Assembly: GCA_010015675.1 (NCBI GenBank)
Contig: ML976980.1
Location: forward strand, 999,047 to 1,063,046
Length of the DNA stretch: 64,000 nt
Reading direction: 5' to 3'
From: Byssothecium circinans
Lineage: Eukaryota; Ascomycota; Dothideomycetes; Pleosporales; Massarinaceae
Of the stretch, positions 9,740 through 21,042 are shown one piece after another. Both the position numbers and the translations under genes were made by a program. The notes under the pieces were generated by a model, which was not told the DNA's origin, made no database searches, and saw only the letters and a list, made by a program, of their open reading frames with translations. How positions within the stretch are numbered: the first letter of the stretch is position 1; each line of letters starts with the position of its first letter.

Positions 9740-11179
9740 TTTGAACGTGAAATATCCCCGGTTGAAAAAAAAAAAGAAAGGTTTCGTTAAATAGCTGCGT
9801 TAAGCGTGAAGGTCCAAGTCCTAAGTTGTGGATTTCATGAATTCAAGCTCTTTGTTGGAAAGAAGTCATGCCTTTGTGAATATCGACGACGCTTTGGGTT
9901 AACACACTCCCCTTCTCCATATGGAACCTGTATAGACGCAAATCTTGGCGGACTCTGCAACTCTAAGTATCTGACAAGTTAGCAAAGGATGCTGTTTTTC
10001 AAAGTTAATGCAATCAAGGCAAAGATTTTGCCAAGAAAGAGACTTTTATTAACAAACCCCTTTTTATACTACACAAGAGGCTGATGGAGGACCCCGGCGC
10101 CAGCGCCATCATCTGCCAACAAATAAGCAAAGAAATCAGAACCAGACGCGACAAAGGAGCCTACAAAAATTACGCAGTTCCAGCATCTCTCGGGATGCAA
10201 AAATGGGGCGTCATGGTCACGTGATATATACCCTTCTCAGCCTTACGGGGGGATATGCAACTAGGAGCTGACGTTAATTCCAAATCAAGGCTGCGATTCT
10301 CAACTATCGAGGCTGTTAATTCGTTATTGACTGAAAATCACGAGGGTGTACATCCCCCGTAAACCTCAATGCTAAGACTGCTGCACACAAAACAGCAGCA
10401 GATACAGCCACCCACGAGAGGCCGCACACAAACATTCCAAAGTGTGATGCACTTGTGTTCCCACGCACGGTGGCTTTGTGCAGGGGTCATGGGGCCACTA
10501 ACCTCTCTTCGTAAGCGCTAAGCCCCTTGTGGTCGCAGGCATCTGTGGAAAAGAGCTAGCCTCATTGGTGTTTCCGATGCGCGAGCTTGCGATGAGAGAA
10601 TGCGTGTGTGCGTATGCCGGTCAGAGGGCGCGTTGACGGTGCTTGGAGGGTATAAAGGGCCTGCGTGCTGCTCCTCCTGTCGCGTAAGAGCAGATTGATC
10701 CTCTTTCCTCACATCGCTCCCCGCTTCCCACACGTCCAGGCGGTTGCACGCTCAACCATTGCAATGTCGTCCCAAAGCGGCAAAAATCATCACGTGATAG
10801 AGCAAACGTTGAGGTGAGTTCTGTGCATCTCTGGTCACGGAACGGAGTTTGACATTGCTCCAGTACGGGCGGTGGTATTTCGCAAGCACCAACGGCATCT
10901 CCATCGATGCCTCGAAAATTTGACGGCCCTGCCGCCAACGCATGGCAATCCGTCCGCCACGAGGACCAAGAGCCAAAGTGTCGACATTATCCATCGGGAA
11001 CTGCGCTGAGCGCAGCGGCTCTACACGCACGGAATGCGGACGCTCCAGCGCTGTCAGCATATTGGCAGAGAGAAGAGGAGGAAAGAGCGGAGCGGCTTGT
11101 CAGGGCGTCGAGAGAGCTCGGCTTTGAGCTCCCCCGTCGATGTTATTGACGTATCGATGCCGATGCCATTTCACGAACA
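9740..11179. other. Gene-poor 1.4 kb stretch
   Basis: No ORF here has recognisable content. A 46-codon ORF from an ATG at 10084 is unconvincing. TCACGTGA palindromes (E-box-like) occur at 10217-10224 and 10790-10797. A TATAAA-like stretch lies near 10650. It holds the promoter of the kinase-like gene ending at 9739 and the 3' flank of the hydrolase. A non-coding RNA or an old repeat cannot be excluded. Confidence 0.4.
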
Positions 11180-12277
11180 TTATGATATTCTGTCCCGGAT
11201 GGCTCTTGTCATGTACCTCAATCCATGTAACCTCTCTTCTTTTGTCTCGCCCAAATACAACGATGCAACAGGCCAAGCATGAATCCCACCCTTCTCTTCG
11301 TAATAATCCACTTTCGCCCCAGCTCTTCCAAGTAAAGATATGAGATTGCGTGTCTCAGGGCCAAGTACTTCTTCAGAGCCAAAGAGGAAGTACCAGCCCT
11401 TCTCAGGACTGGCGTCTCTCCATTTCTTGATGTCTTTGCAGTGGCCGGGGGAAACCAAGGGGTCGTCTATCGGCACTTTGGAGCCGATGTACTGTCTTCC
11501 GTATAAGTCGAGACTAGCGGAACTGAGAAAGTCGCTTGCCGTGTTTCTATTGTTGCGGGAGATGACTGTGACCCATGGTGAAATCACGACAGCTAGACCA
11601 GGCCGTTGGTGACGAAGCTCTAGGTGGTCTGTGATGTAAAGGAGGAAACTGAGGATGACGGTGGCCCCGGCAGAGTCTCCACCCACACAGATACGCGTGG
11701 AGTTGGGTGCAATGGATAGTAAATACTCATAGCCAGCCAAAGTTTCCTGTAGTTGAGTTGGATATACGGCATCCGGTACGAGGGTATATTCCAGTGCAAA
11801 CAGGGCAGGGTTTCTGTAGCCCGCTTGCTTGAGTAAATTGACCCATGCGAGAAGAAACTCCATGTAGAAGTAGCAGGATCCCATGGAGAAACCGCCGCCA
11901 TGGCAGTAGTAGATTATGATGTCTGGTTGTTCGAGTTTGTTGTGTGAGATCCAGATGCCTTTGAGCCCGGGCCTATTGATCTCGGTCCACCGCAACGGCG
12001 CAGTCACAATGCCGTGTCTCAACATCCGGAAGCGCAAGAATGGAAGCGAGACAGCTTTAGAAAAGAAGACACGCCCTAACCATGCTGGCATGAAGGCGAA
12101 CGCATATCTGACGAACCTGATGACGAGATCTTGGAACGGGGTGGCGCGCTGAACGAATGGACTACGATGTTCGTAGGGAAGGAGATATCGCTCCCGTATG
12201 AACTGATAGGGGATGAGAAAGACTTGTAGAGCTGTGAATATGAATGCCTCAGCGTAGAGATTGGGGTGGACACTCAC
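11180..12277 (-). CDS. HSL-family alpha/beta hydrolase (esterase/steryl-deacetylase type)
   Basis: The main exon encodes about 365 residues. It shows the oxyanion motif HGGGFSMG, the nucleophile elbow GGDSAGA and a C-terminal catalytic-type His in GGIHAWP, the pattern of hormone-sensitive-lipase-like esterases. A hydrophobic N-terminal stretch (FIFTALQVFLIPYQF) suggests anchoring to the ER or a lipid membrane, as in yeast Say1 (inference). The first codon of this frame is GTG and a stop lies just before it, so an upstream exon is needed. GTGAGTGTCC at this point looks like a splice donor, and an ATG at 12309 opens a short exon before it, but I found no acceptor that joins it convincingly in frame. 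The 5' end is unresolved. It is divergent from the RING gene starting at 12918. Confidence 0.8.
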   Translation of the reverse strand: MSVHPNLYAEAFIFTALQVFLIPYQFIRERYLLPYEHRSPFVQRATPFQDLVIRFVRYAFAFMPAWLGRVFFSKAVSLPFLRFRMLRHGIVTAPLRWTEINRPGLKGIWISHNKLEQPDIIIYYCHGGGFSMGSCYFYMEFLLAWVNLLKQAGYRNPALFALEYTLVPDAVYPTQLQETLAGYEYLLSIAPNSTRICVGGDSAGATVILSFLLYITDHLELRHQRPGLAVVISPWVTVISRNNRNTASDFLSSASLDLYGRQYIGSKVPIDDPLVSPGHCKDIKKWRDASPEKGWYFLFGSEEVLGPETRNLISLLGRAGAKVDYYEEKGGIHAWPVASLYLGETKEERLHGLRYMTRAIRDRIS

Positions 12278-12309
12278 TCAACGAAGGTAATGCCCCAAGC
12301 AGCCATGTT

Positions 12310-12917
12310 GCGGTTCGGATCAAGCCGATGTGAATCAGCAATTGCGGCGCAAGGAAGATCAGAAATACGATGCAGTCCAGATATGAGATCTGGCCGAGTA
12401 TCATGATGGGGTTTAGAGGGACAGGTACAATGAAAGAAGACGATCAGGCGCCATATGGTGAACTGAGTTGGGAATATTGTTTCGTGCATGACGCAGATTG
12501 TCCTAACTAAGCTGCTAGTGGGCTAACTAGTGGCGTTTCCTTTTCACTGAGCATGTGAGCGGTCCGACGTCGCCGCCGGAGAGACGAGGGAGCACATTCG
12601 TTGCGAGAACGACATGCCATGATGATGTGACAAGACAATTCGAGCACGTGGAGGTGAGTGGACGGGGTGCACGTGACCGCTCCAGCGCGTTTTGCTGAGT
12701 GGTCTGTGCGGCTCGCTCAAGATTTCTGTGTTCGATGTTCAACCCTCGACCCTCGACCACTTATTGAACAGCTTGACCACGCCACACAACAGCAATCATT
12801 GTGTTGTCTGCTCGGCGCCCATCAAGCGCGCAACCTTGCTCTCTCCCGCGACCTTGCAATTATCTGTGCATGACCACGCGGGTGCTGTTGGCGCTGTAGC
12901 CTTCCCGGACCTCCACC
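12310..12917. other. Divergent promoter region between hydrolase and RING-protein genes
   Basis: Probably includes the missing first exon and promoter of the hydrolase and the 5' UTR of the RING gene. Two CACGTG cores occur at about 12645 and 12670. No supported ORF. Confidence 0.45.
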
Positions 12918-15900
12918 ATGGCGGAAGCCCCCGCCGACCCCAAGGCAGCCCCGCTCGCCGACGACCTGAGGGAGTTTGCCATGTACGTCTTGGCGACTCG
13001 GACACAATGACAGAGTGATGACTGACAAGATGCAGTACCCTCGACAGCGCCAGCGCCCCGAAGAACTTCTCGTGCGCCATCTGCAACACGATAGCGATCG
13101 ATGCCTACAAGCTACTATGCTGCAACAAGCCAATCTGCTCGAACTGTAGGCAGTTTCTAGGGCATGGGGTGAACATCAAGATGCTGACAGTGTACAGGCC
13201 AGGAAAAGCTCACATTCCCGGCAACCTGCCCGCTATGCGAGCATCACCCCCTCGAAGCCGAATCCTGCGTCGTAAACAAGGTCCTGCGTAACACCTTGCG
13301 GATTTGGCTAGCGAAGCAGAAGAAGAAGAAGAAGGGAGAGAAAGCGGCATCCGAAGCTCCCACACCGACGGTAGAGACACCCACAATACAGCCTACGCCG
13401 GTAGTTGAGGCAGCGCCAGTAGAAGAGGCAGGCGCGACGAGTGCGACTACGGAAGTGGAAGAGGCTGAGGCAGTCAGAGACGCCGCCCCAGCCGTGGAGA
13501 CGACATCTGGCGCCGAGGACGTGAAAAAGACCTCGACTAAAACTGAAGCCGATGCACCACCCGAGCGGGCCGCGTCTTCCACGCCGCAAGCAGGAGAGGT
13601 AAGCGTCAGATGCTAGCCAACGAAAACTGGGGCAAATCCATCCTAACACTATGCAGAAATCCGCTGTGAACGATCAAGGCGAGGAGTCCGCCGACGGAGC
13701 CTCGAAAGAGGATGCCCAATATGTGCAAGGCATGGATGGCCAGTCGAACGGCATGTTCAACAACAACCAAAACATGTTCCAAAATGGCATGCCCGGCCAG
13801 TTTGGCAACTACGGCCCCGGCCGGAATCAGGCTGGTTTTGGCAATGGGATGCCCTTCAACGGCATGAACCCCATGAATGGCATGCCCAACATGATGGGCA
13901 ACAACATGTACATGAATCCCATGGGTATGTTTCCGCCCTGCTCATACAAAACGCAAACTCAAGCTAACCTTCACTAGGCTACGGCATGAACAACGCGAAC
14001 AGCATGTACGGTGGCTATGGTGGAGGCATGGGCTTGGGAATGAACCCCATGAACTACGGGGGTGGTTATGGGAATGGATGGGGTGGCATGGGTGGAAACT
14101 ATGACGGGTACAATGTTGGACATAATCAGTCTGGAGCATTTCCCGGCATGAACCAGTTCCAAAACAAGACCAATTTTCCCAACCAGAATCGTTTCAACTC
14201 CAATGGCGGGCCTTTTCCTCAGCGAGCGAATAGGAATGGAAGCTTCGGAGGAGGCTTCGGTCCCGGAAATGGGTTCAACAACGCCAACAGTCGACCTGGG
14301 AGTGGCAACGGTCCCATCAACCACCATGTACGTCGATTTCATCAATACGTGCCGCATCAACTCCCGAAGCGGCCTAATTTTCCTACTATTGCCCCCTCCC
14401 CAACGACCAAAACTGACCAGTGTGTTCCTTTACAGCGTGACGGACAGTCGCCTGCTGGATCTGCTGAACCTACTGTCGAAAACAAGACGGAAAGCGAGCA
14501 TTCCGCAGAGGTCTCTGCCAAAGGTAAGGCAACGACTCAGCAAGATGCCAATGTTGGTGAATCGCAGGATGGTGAGGACGCACAAGGCGTGGAAAACTTA
14601 ACAAAGACTGCAGGCATCGAAGTACCAGAGTCAAACACCCTGAACCAAATACAAAGTGTGGCTGGCGATGATGATGATTCGCAAAATTTTGACTATGGCA
14701 TGCAGTCTGGAATGGGATTCGCACCCAACATGATGGGACAGTATCCGCAACAGCCGCAGTTCATGAACGGTCCGTATCAACCGCACTACAATCAGAATAG
14801 CTTTGCCCATCGCGGGGATCATAATGCTGCATATGGTAGCTCAACTGTGGTTGTTGGAGAACCGCGTGGGCTTGGTGTTGCAGGCGCTCCAACAGGCCCT
14901 CGAGCAATGCGTGAGAAGAATAACCTCAGGGGACCAAACAATCCTCGCTTCAACCCCCAAGCACCTAGAGCTACCCCCGTTCAATCTAGCGCACCTGGCA
15001 GTCCGCAGCGAGAGAGCAGATCGTAAGTCCATCTTGTTGTACTAATCGAAGGAATGCTAATGGCCCCTAGATCGCCCATCCGTGACGAGGCTTTGCGGAC
15101 GAGAGAGAAGTCACCATCACGTTCACGTTCTCACTCACGCGGCCGAGACGAGACACGAGAACATAACAGGGAGCGGTCCCGTTCTGCAGATCGCGGCGAG
15201 GATGACAAGGAACGAGTACGGACACCTGCAGGCGATGACGACGACCGCCATGAAGAGCATCGACGGCATCGCTTTTCTCGACATGATGACGAACGGGACG
15301 ACTACGATGGCCGGCACCGAGAAGATCGGGACTCGAGAGGCAACAGGACCCGTAGTACAACCCCCGACTCAAAGCATCGTAGCCGCCGCGAAGAGAAACA
15401 TCGTTCATCACGATCACATCGAGATCGCAGCCGCGAGCATCGTAAACGACACCGATCCCACTCTCGCTCACCTGCTGCAGAGAATAGGTATGAAGATGAC
15501 GCGGACAAACTAACATCGCGTCGCAAGAGCAAGAGTGACAAAGACAAGTATCGCGACCGCTCACGGGATAGAGATCGGGATGGAGATAGGCGGGACCGCA
15601 AAGAGCGCGATTACGACGACGACAAATACCGTTCTCGTGACAAGGAGAAGGACCGTGAACGACGCCGCCGTCGTGACCGCGAAGCAGACGACGAAGACCG
15701 CGATTACGATGACGATAAATATCACGACAAACATCGCTCACGCCGCAGCCGAAAAGACCGAGACCGCGAACGAGACCGTGAACGCGACTACGACAAAGAA
15801 CCACGATCCGCTACATCCACCCGCCCCGTCTCACCACCCGTGAACGCGCCCGCTGGGCCCTCGGCAGATCGCTTCTCCTTTCGCGGTGCAAGCTCAAAGG

Positions 15901-16409
15901 CAAAAGTGATGCCACCGCCGCCCACAGGACCCCGCGGCCTCCATGCCCCCAAAGGTCCATCTGCAGATCGCGAAGGTCGTGGACGAACCAACAGCGTGAT
16001 ATCGGTACCCGCAACTCCCACAGAATCCTCCGTGCCAGACCACTATGCCGCCGAGCGCGAAAGGAACGCCCGGGAACGCGTAGGTCTAGATACTCGTGAA
16101 CTCTTCCCCAAGCAGTCCAGCAGCAGCAAGCCTCTACAATCGCGCATCTCGTCGTCTTCGAGACCTTCGCTGTCGTCGAAGCGATCGCGCGACGACGTTG
16201 ATGCTGTGGACGCGGCTCCGGTATCTTCGTCGCATCGTGATAAGCGACGGAAGAGCCGCGACGGCGATGGGAATGGTGGGCAATTAGCGAGTCTATTTAC
16301 GAAGGGACTCAGGAAGAGTGCGGGAAAGAGGGGTGGGGTGAAGACTGAGGGTGAGGTTGAGAGGGAGTTGGAGAGGACGGAACGGGAGAGGGATGGACGG
16401 CGTTGGTGA
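12918..16409 (+). CDS. RING-finger protein with low-complexity middle and RS-rich tail (RBBP6/Mpe1-like)
   Basis: Seven exons (12918-12982, 13036-13145, 13198-13598, 13657-13924, 13978-14327, 14436-15022, 15071-16409) sum to 3120 nt, giving 1039 residues. Residues ~33-75 form a RING/U-box-like cluster (CAIC ... CCNKPICSNC ... CPLC) followed by NKVLR, as after the RING of RBBP6 and Mpe1 of the cleavage/polyadenylation machinery. The DWNN ubiquitin-like domain that normally precedes this RING in RBBP6/Mpe1 is not present. The middle is acidic and then Gly/Asn/Met-rich with NGM and GGYG repeats. From ~594 on the protein is packed with RS, RD and RE dipeptides, as in nuclear mRNA-processing proteins. 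A role as a nuclear ubiquitin ligase in mRNA processing is inferred; equivalence to Mpe1 is not claimed. Confidence 0.82.
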
Positions 16410-17208
16410 GCTTTCACCATTACGTTGAGCTAGTATTCATGCTAGTTTGCGGTGGTTTTTGAGGCGACACTTTGGGTTTGGTGGTTTGGTGTGGGTATTT
16501 GTGGTGGGCTTGGGAGAGTTCTACGACGTCTTGGTAAGTCCTTCCTATCGCTTTTTTTCTACTCTATACTCTCACCAGCATTCTCACTAACACACATATA
16601 TAGTGCCTCTCCTTCTCATCCCCTTCTTCCCCCTTTCATTCTTTGCATCTGGCGGCTTTCCGACTGCTTTCGGCACTCCGTTTCACCTAGCATTCACTGC
16701 ATACATGCATCAGCGGTCCTTGTCCTCTTCCCTTTTCCCCTCTCATCGACAACAAAAAATTATCAGCCGGCATAGTATCAACAGCATCCAGGCAGTCAGC
16801 GAGGCCGCGAGCTTAGGCTCTTTACTCTTTTCTTGTATTATACTCTTTTTCCTCTCTTCGCAGCATTGGGCGTGTATATGTATTGCGTCGAGTGGGTGGG
16901 TGTCTGAAGTGTTTCGAGATAGGGGGGGAGGGAGAGTGTGGGCTTGTATCTTGCTAGCTACGGGGTTTAGATAGGAGGGGGCTTGGTAGGTAGTGTGAAT
17001 AAAAAATCTATCCTCTGAATGGAGATGAGGAGTTTGAGTGCGCTTCTTCTCGTATAGTACTTAGGGTCTTTGTCAGAGTGACTTTGGGTAATCTTTCTAT
17101 TACATGATCTGCTTTCCAATCCTTTACTGTTTAGTTCGACATGGACTGACCTTGCTTAGAACCTCCCATACCTCATCTACTTACCACTTGCTACCCTCAC
17201 GCACCAAC
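16410..17208. other. Convergent 3' flanks of the RING gene and PRO3, with a possible 3'-UTR intron
   Basis: No coding ORF is supported. At 16534-16603 there is a good intron (GTAAGT donor, CTAAC branch, ATATATAG end). It lies 125 nt after the stop codon of the RING gene, so it would be a 3'-UTR intron. The rest is pyrimidine-rich. Confidence 0.45.
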
Positions 17209-18316
17209 CTAACGCCTCGTCCCATTAACATTCCTCGCCCCCTGACCCAACTGACTCGCCACAACCGTCGCCTCCCTAATCGCCCTACTAACCGCGCCCC
17301 TAACCGCCCCTTCCTCTAGCACCAACAAACCCCCAATCGTGCACCCACCGGGCGTACTCACCTTATCTCTCAACACCCCCGGATGCTCACCCCCTTCGAG
17401 CACCAACCCCGCCGTCCCGCGCATTGTCTGGGCCGCCATCATCTGCGCCTCCGCGCGCGGCAACCCCATCGCCACCGCGCCATCCGCCGCCGCCTCCAAG
17501 ATCAGCGCAAAGAACGCTGGTCCCGACCCACACAGCGCGGTCGAAACATCCATCAACTGCGGCGGAAGCTGCACCACGCGCCCAATAGACGAGAAGATGA
17601 AATCGACAACCTCCATCTGCGCCTTCTGCAGCGGGGGAGTAGTCTGTTGTATCACGCTCATCGACTCCCGTACGAAAGACGCTGTATTAGGCATCACCCT
17701 TACCACCCTACATCCCCCCTCTGGAACCCCCTCTGGATACAAGAACCCCTCGATCTGCTCCTGCGTCACCCCCGCTAATATACTAACCAAGATCTTCCCG
17801 TGGAGCGCGTCGCGCATGCCGGCTTCGCCGAGGATGTCTTTGTAGATGTGCGGTTTGCAGGAGAGGAGGATGATGTCGCCGCGCTGCGCGCCGGTGAGGT
17901 TGTCGTTGGTGAGCGTGGTGAGGGGGAAGTTGTAGTGGCCCAGTGCGGATTTTACTTTTTGCTCGGCGGGCGCCCAGGTGTCGCATGCGATGAAGTTTTT
18001 GAGGTTGGGGGTCGTGGGTGAGGAGGTGGTGGAGAGGGCGGCTTGGGTTTTGGCGGAGGCGAGGGAGGCCATTACGCCTCCCATTATGGCGATGCCCATG
18101 GTTCCTGGGAGAGTTGGGTTAGTAGGGCCGTGGGAGGAGGATGGAGTCTGGTGGTTTCGAAGACATGATACTGGGGCTTTGAGTGCAAAGGTAGTTTTCT
18201 GCCTCTTGAATCTCTATCAAGCGCGGGGGTGGGGTGCTCCAGTTCATGGGGAAAGTATACGTACCAGAGCCCAGGACGGTCAATGTGAGATCCTTGTCGC
18301 CATTGGAAGCAGCCAT
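17209..18316 (-). CDS. PRO3: Pyrroline-5-carboxylate reductase
   Basis: Two exons (18316-18265 and 18104-17209) sum to 948 nt and 315 residues, the usual size for fungal P5C reductase. The enzyme reduces 1-pyrroline-5-carboxylate to proline with NAD(P)H, the last step of proline synthesis, in the cytosol. The first exon and the join give the Rossmann start VLGSGTMGIAIMGG. Further on are SILAGV, RVMPNT and the C-terminal dimer and active-site region ALCGSGPAFF ... DKVSTPGGCTIGG typical of the family. The intron is 160 nt, long for this region. The start ATG at 18316 is the first in frame and fits the family N-terminus. It is divergent from CTK3 with 424 bp between starts. Confidence 0.95.
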
Positions 18317-18740
18317 CGTTACTGATTTCTCTAATTGTTTTCCTTTAGGTTGGTGTGGAAAAGAATCTGGGAAGCAGAAGACATGAAGGTCAAGATCAGA
18401 AATTCGCGGAGGTCCAAACATTATTCGACCCCACCGATGGTAACCGCGCCGACGTCGCTAGAGCGGTGATACGCTGAAATAGGCGCGTCAGCCGCTGTTT
18501 CCGACGTCGCGACTTTCTTTTGGTGGAGCTTTGGGGCTTAACTTCACGCCTTCAATAAGCTATACCAGCTTTTATAGCGTTTCACACCCGTTTCAGTGCT
18601 CAAGCTATCCAACCGCGGCACCAAACCTTCAATATCTCGCGAACTTCGCCATCTGCAACTCTCCCCCCACAGTTTCTCAGGAAACCCACACCCTCTCCAC
18701 AACCGCAATACCTCGCACACCGCACACCACCACCCACCCA
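18317..18740. promoter_or_regulatory. Bidirectional promoter gap between PRO3 and CTK3
   Basis: The 424-bp gap between two divergent start codons must hold both promoters and 5' leaders. I see no clear TATA box. The CTK3 side is CA- and CCA-rich just before its ATG. Confidence 0.5.
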
Positions 18741-19556
18741 ATGGACCCCTTCGAAGTCCGCGTCCGCTTCTCCTCCCTCCTAGCGCACCTCTCGGCATCC
18801 CACACCTCGCATCAAAAAGCCGCCCTCTTCGCGCTCAAAAACCGCGAAATGGACGAGGACCTTCATTCCTGCATCCTCGAGCAGCTGGAACGCAACAGCA
18901 TGAACAACCGCGCCAACATCATGTTCTTCATCGACGTGCTGTGCGAGATGGCGGGCAAGGAGGACGCGAGCGGGTACGGGGGCGCCGGGTATGTGCGCAT
19001 GATGCAGCGGGATATTATGAGGGTTGTGGATGCGGTTTGTCCGGTTGATGGGACGGGGGCGGCTAATGTTCGGGTAGTTAGGAAGGTATGAGTTATAACT
19101 TCCCCTGAGGATTTGGGGAGAAGGGGAAAAAGAGAGAGAGAGAAGAAGAATATGCTAATAGAGGTGTCACAGGTCCTGCAATCCCTCCAGCAGAAATCAA
19201 TCCTCCTCCCCGAAACCCTGACGGAGCTCGAGCGCTTGGTCAAAGAACGCGATGTCGGAGGCACGCATCCCTTCTCCGCTACTAGCACCACCGCCGACGC
19301 CGCGGAATCGGGCTCGCGCGCGCAGAAGAATGGGAGTAGTAATGGGAGGCTGGATAAGAAGTTGATTGGGCAGCGGATAGAAGAGGATCGCGAGAGGCAT
19401 AAGAGGTTGAGGGAGAGTATATGGGCGGTTCCTGGAGAGGGCGACGAGGAGATGGAGAGGGTGTGGGAGGAGGCTAGTGATATCGCTGAGGATGATTATT
19501 TGGGGGGTGAGGAGGAGATGGAGGAGAGGAGAAGGGTTGTTAAGGATAGGTATTAG
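18741..19556 (+). CDS. CTK3: CTD kinase I subunit gamma (CID-domain protein)
   Basis: Two exons (18741-19085, 19173-19556) sum to 729 nt and 242 residues. The N-terminus has the conserved fungal CTK3 pattern: MDPFEVRVRF, MDEDLHSCILEQLE, NNRANIMFFID and LCEMA, an all-helical CTD-interacting domain. A conserved basic/acidic region follows (IEEDRERHKRLRE). CTK3 acts with the kinase CTK1 and cyclin CTK2 to phosphorylate Ser2 of the RNA polymerase II C-terminal domain during elongation. The ATG at 18741 was chosen because conservation begins there; the in-frame extension to 18531 is not conserved in character. Confidence 0.92.
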
Positions 19557-19784
19557 GGGTGGGATGTGATGGAGTCACTGCATTGATCGGCGTTCTGGTG
19601 GAGAAGATACCACTTGCTTCTATTTTACGAGTATTGAATACATCCAAAGATTCCGGCTCATATCTGTACACGTCTTTCGAGATGCCAATGCTATAGTACA
19701 GTAGTTCCGCTCATCTTTACACTTCCAACCACCCACCATACCCGCCCATGCCCTGTCCACAGCTCGCACTCTCATGTTATTCTT

Positions 19785-20629
19785 TCACTCCATAACAGCA
19801 GTCGCTCCCAGTGCCTTCAGCGTCTCGACAATCTTCTCCGCCTCCTCCTTCGGCACACCCTCCTTCATCATCTTCGGCGCACTCTCGACAAACTTCTTGC
19901 TGTCCACCAAGCTCAGTCCCAGCATCGCCTTGATCTCCTTGATCACCTTTGGTTTCGAGCCGGCGTCGAATTTCTCGAGCTTGAGGTTGAAAAGCGTCTT
20001 TTCGGCGGCCGCTGGTGCGGCTTCTTCTTCTTCTTCGACAGGGGCGGCGGCCGCTGGGCCTGCTCCGCCGGGGCCGGCGACGAAGCCGCCCACAGGCATA
20101 TCGGGGATGTTTAGTCGGGTCTAGAGGGGATTTTCTTAGTATATGAACTTGACATCTTGTATTGGGGGTGGAAGGTGGGGTTTGCAGCATGAGAGGCGTG
20201 GTGTTAGGGTTTGAGCAGGAGCTCGTCCCTACTTGGAGCAAGGCCATATCCTTCACCCCAAACAGCCAATGCAGCTCTGGTAGGGCTGTTGCAACTCATA
20301 TGCTTTCACAATGGCCACAGAAGGCTCATCCTGTTAAGCAGCGTCTCAATCATGCTCATCCCTCGAACATCCAGCAACCCAGCCAAGAAATTGTGCTTCC
20401 ATACCTTCAGCGTCGACACCAAATCCGCCGTCTCCAACAGCGTCAATTGACTTATTTGATCCACAATCGTCGCAATTTTAGGGTTCGAAGGCGCGGCCGC
20501 TGCGTCGGTCGTCTGCCATCTTCGTGATGACTTTTGCTGTGCGAAAGAGGCGGAGGCAGGGCGGATGTACGACGCAGACCGGGCATTGCAGACGCAGCGC
20601 CTGAGGGCGCGAGATGCGGGGGCGGACAT
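19785..20629 (-). CDS. MNP1: Mitochondrial large-subunit ribosomal protein bL12m
   Basis: Two exons (20629-20405 and 20120-19785) sum to 561 nt and 186 residues. The N-terminus is rich in Arg, Ser and Ala and low in acid (ALRRCVCNARSASY), a typical mitochondrial presequence. The L7/L12 N-terminal dimerisation helix follows (IVDQISQLTLLETADLV), then an Ala/Pro/Glu hinge and the C-terminal domain with EKTLFNLKL, KPKVIKEIKAMLGLSL and KEGVPKEEAEKI, which recruits translation factors. The join gives STLKTRLNIPDMP, matching the family. The intron is 284 nt, the longest I resolved in the window. Divergent from MDN1. Confidence 0.93.
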
Positions 20630-21042
20630 TGTATAGATCGAATTGAGGCCGATGGGAAGGGTATCAGCGATGATGGAATGGTGAAGCTTGAGGTGAGTTC
20701 GTCGCGAGATTTTGCGGAGCGGAAGTAATCCATATTCGGTTAGCAGCTTGGCGGATATCGAAAAGTTAGAGGCGCATTTTCAACTTTTCTGAATACTTAC
20801 AATACAACCTTTCGCGCTGTCGAAAAAGTCGGCAAAAATACGAACCTACGCTTTCATTGCTGTCAAACCTTTGACACAGCTTTGTAAACGGTTTTTCATG
20901 TCTATAGGCCTCCACCGTTGATCCTTCATCGGCTTTTGGGATCCTACGAGGACGACTTTTCGCGACATACGCACGGGTTTCTGCGTCGAAAGCATGGGAA
21001 GACGCCCCGAATACCACCATATATGACAGTTCTTCCCTCAAA
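20630..21042. promoter_or_regulatory. Bidirectional promoter gap between MNP1 and MDN1
   Basis: 413 bp between divergent starts of a mitochondrial ribosomal protein and a cytosolic ribosome-assembly factor. No supported ORF. The minus-strand frame at 20766-21098 partly overlaps the MDN1 start and is a shadow. Confidence 0.5.

Noticed and set aside
10084..10224. 46-codon ORF on the plus strand
   Set aside because: No family pattern, no splice support and no homologous-looking extension upstream.
15067..15804. 245-codon minus-strand ORF
   Set aside because: Antisense shadow of the RS-rich exon; the RS/RD codon bias keeps the opposite strand open.
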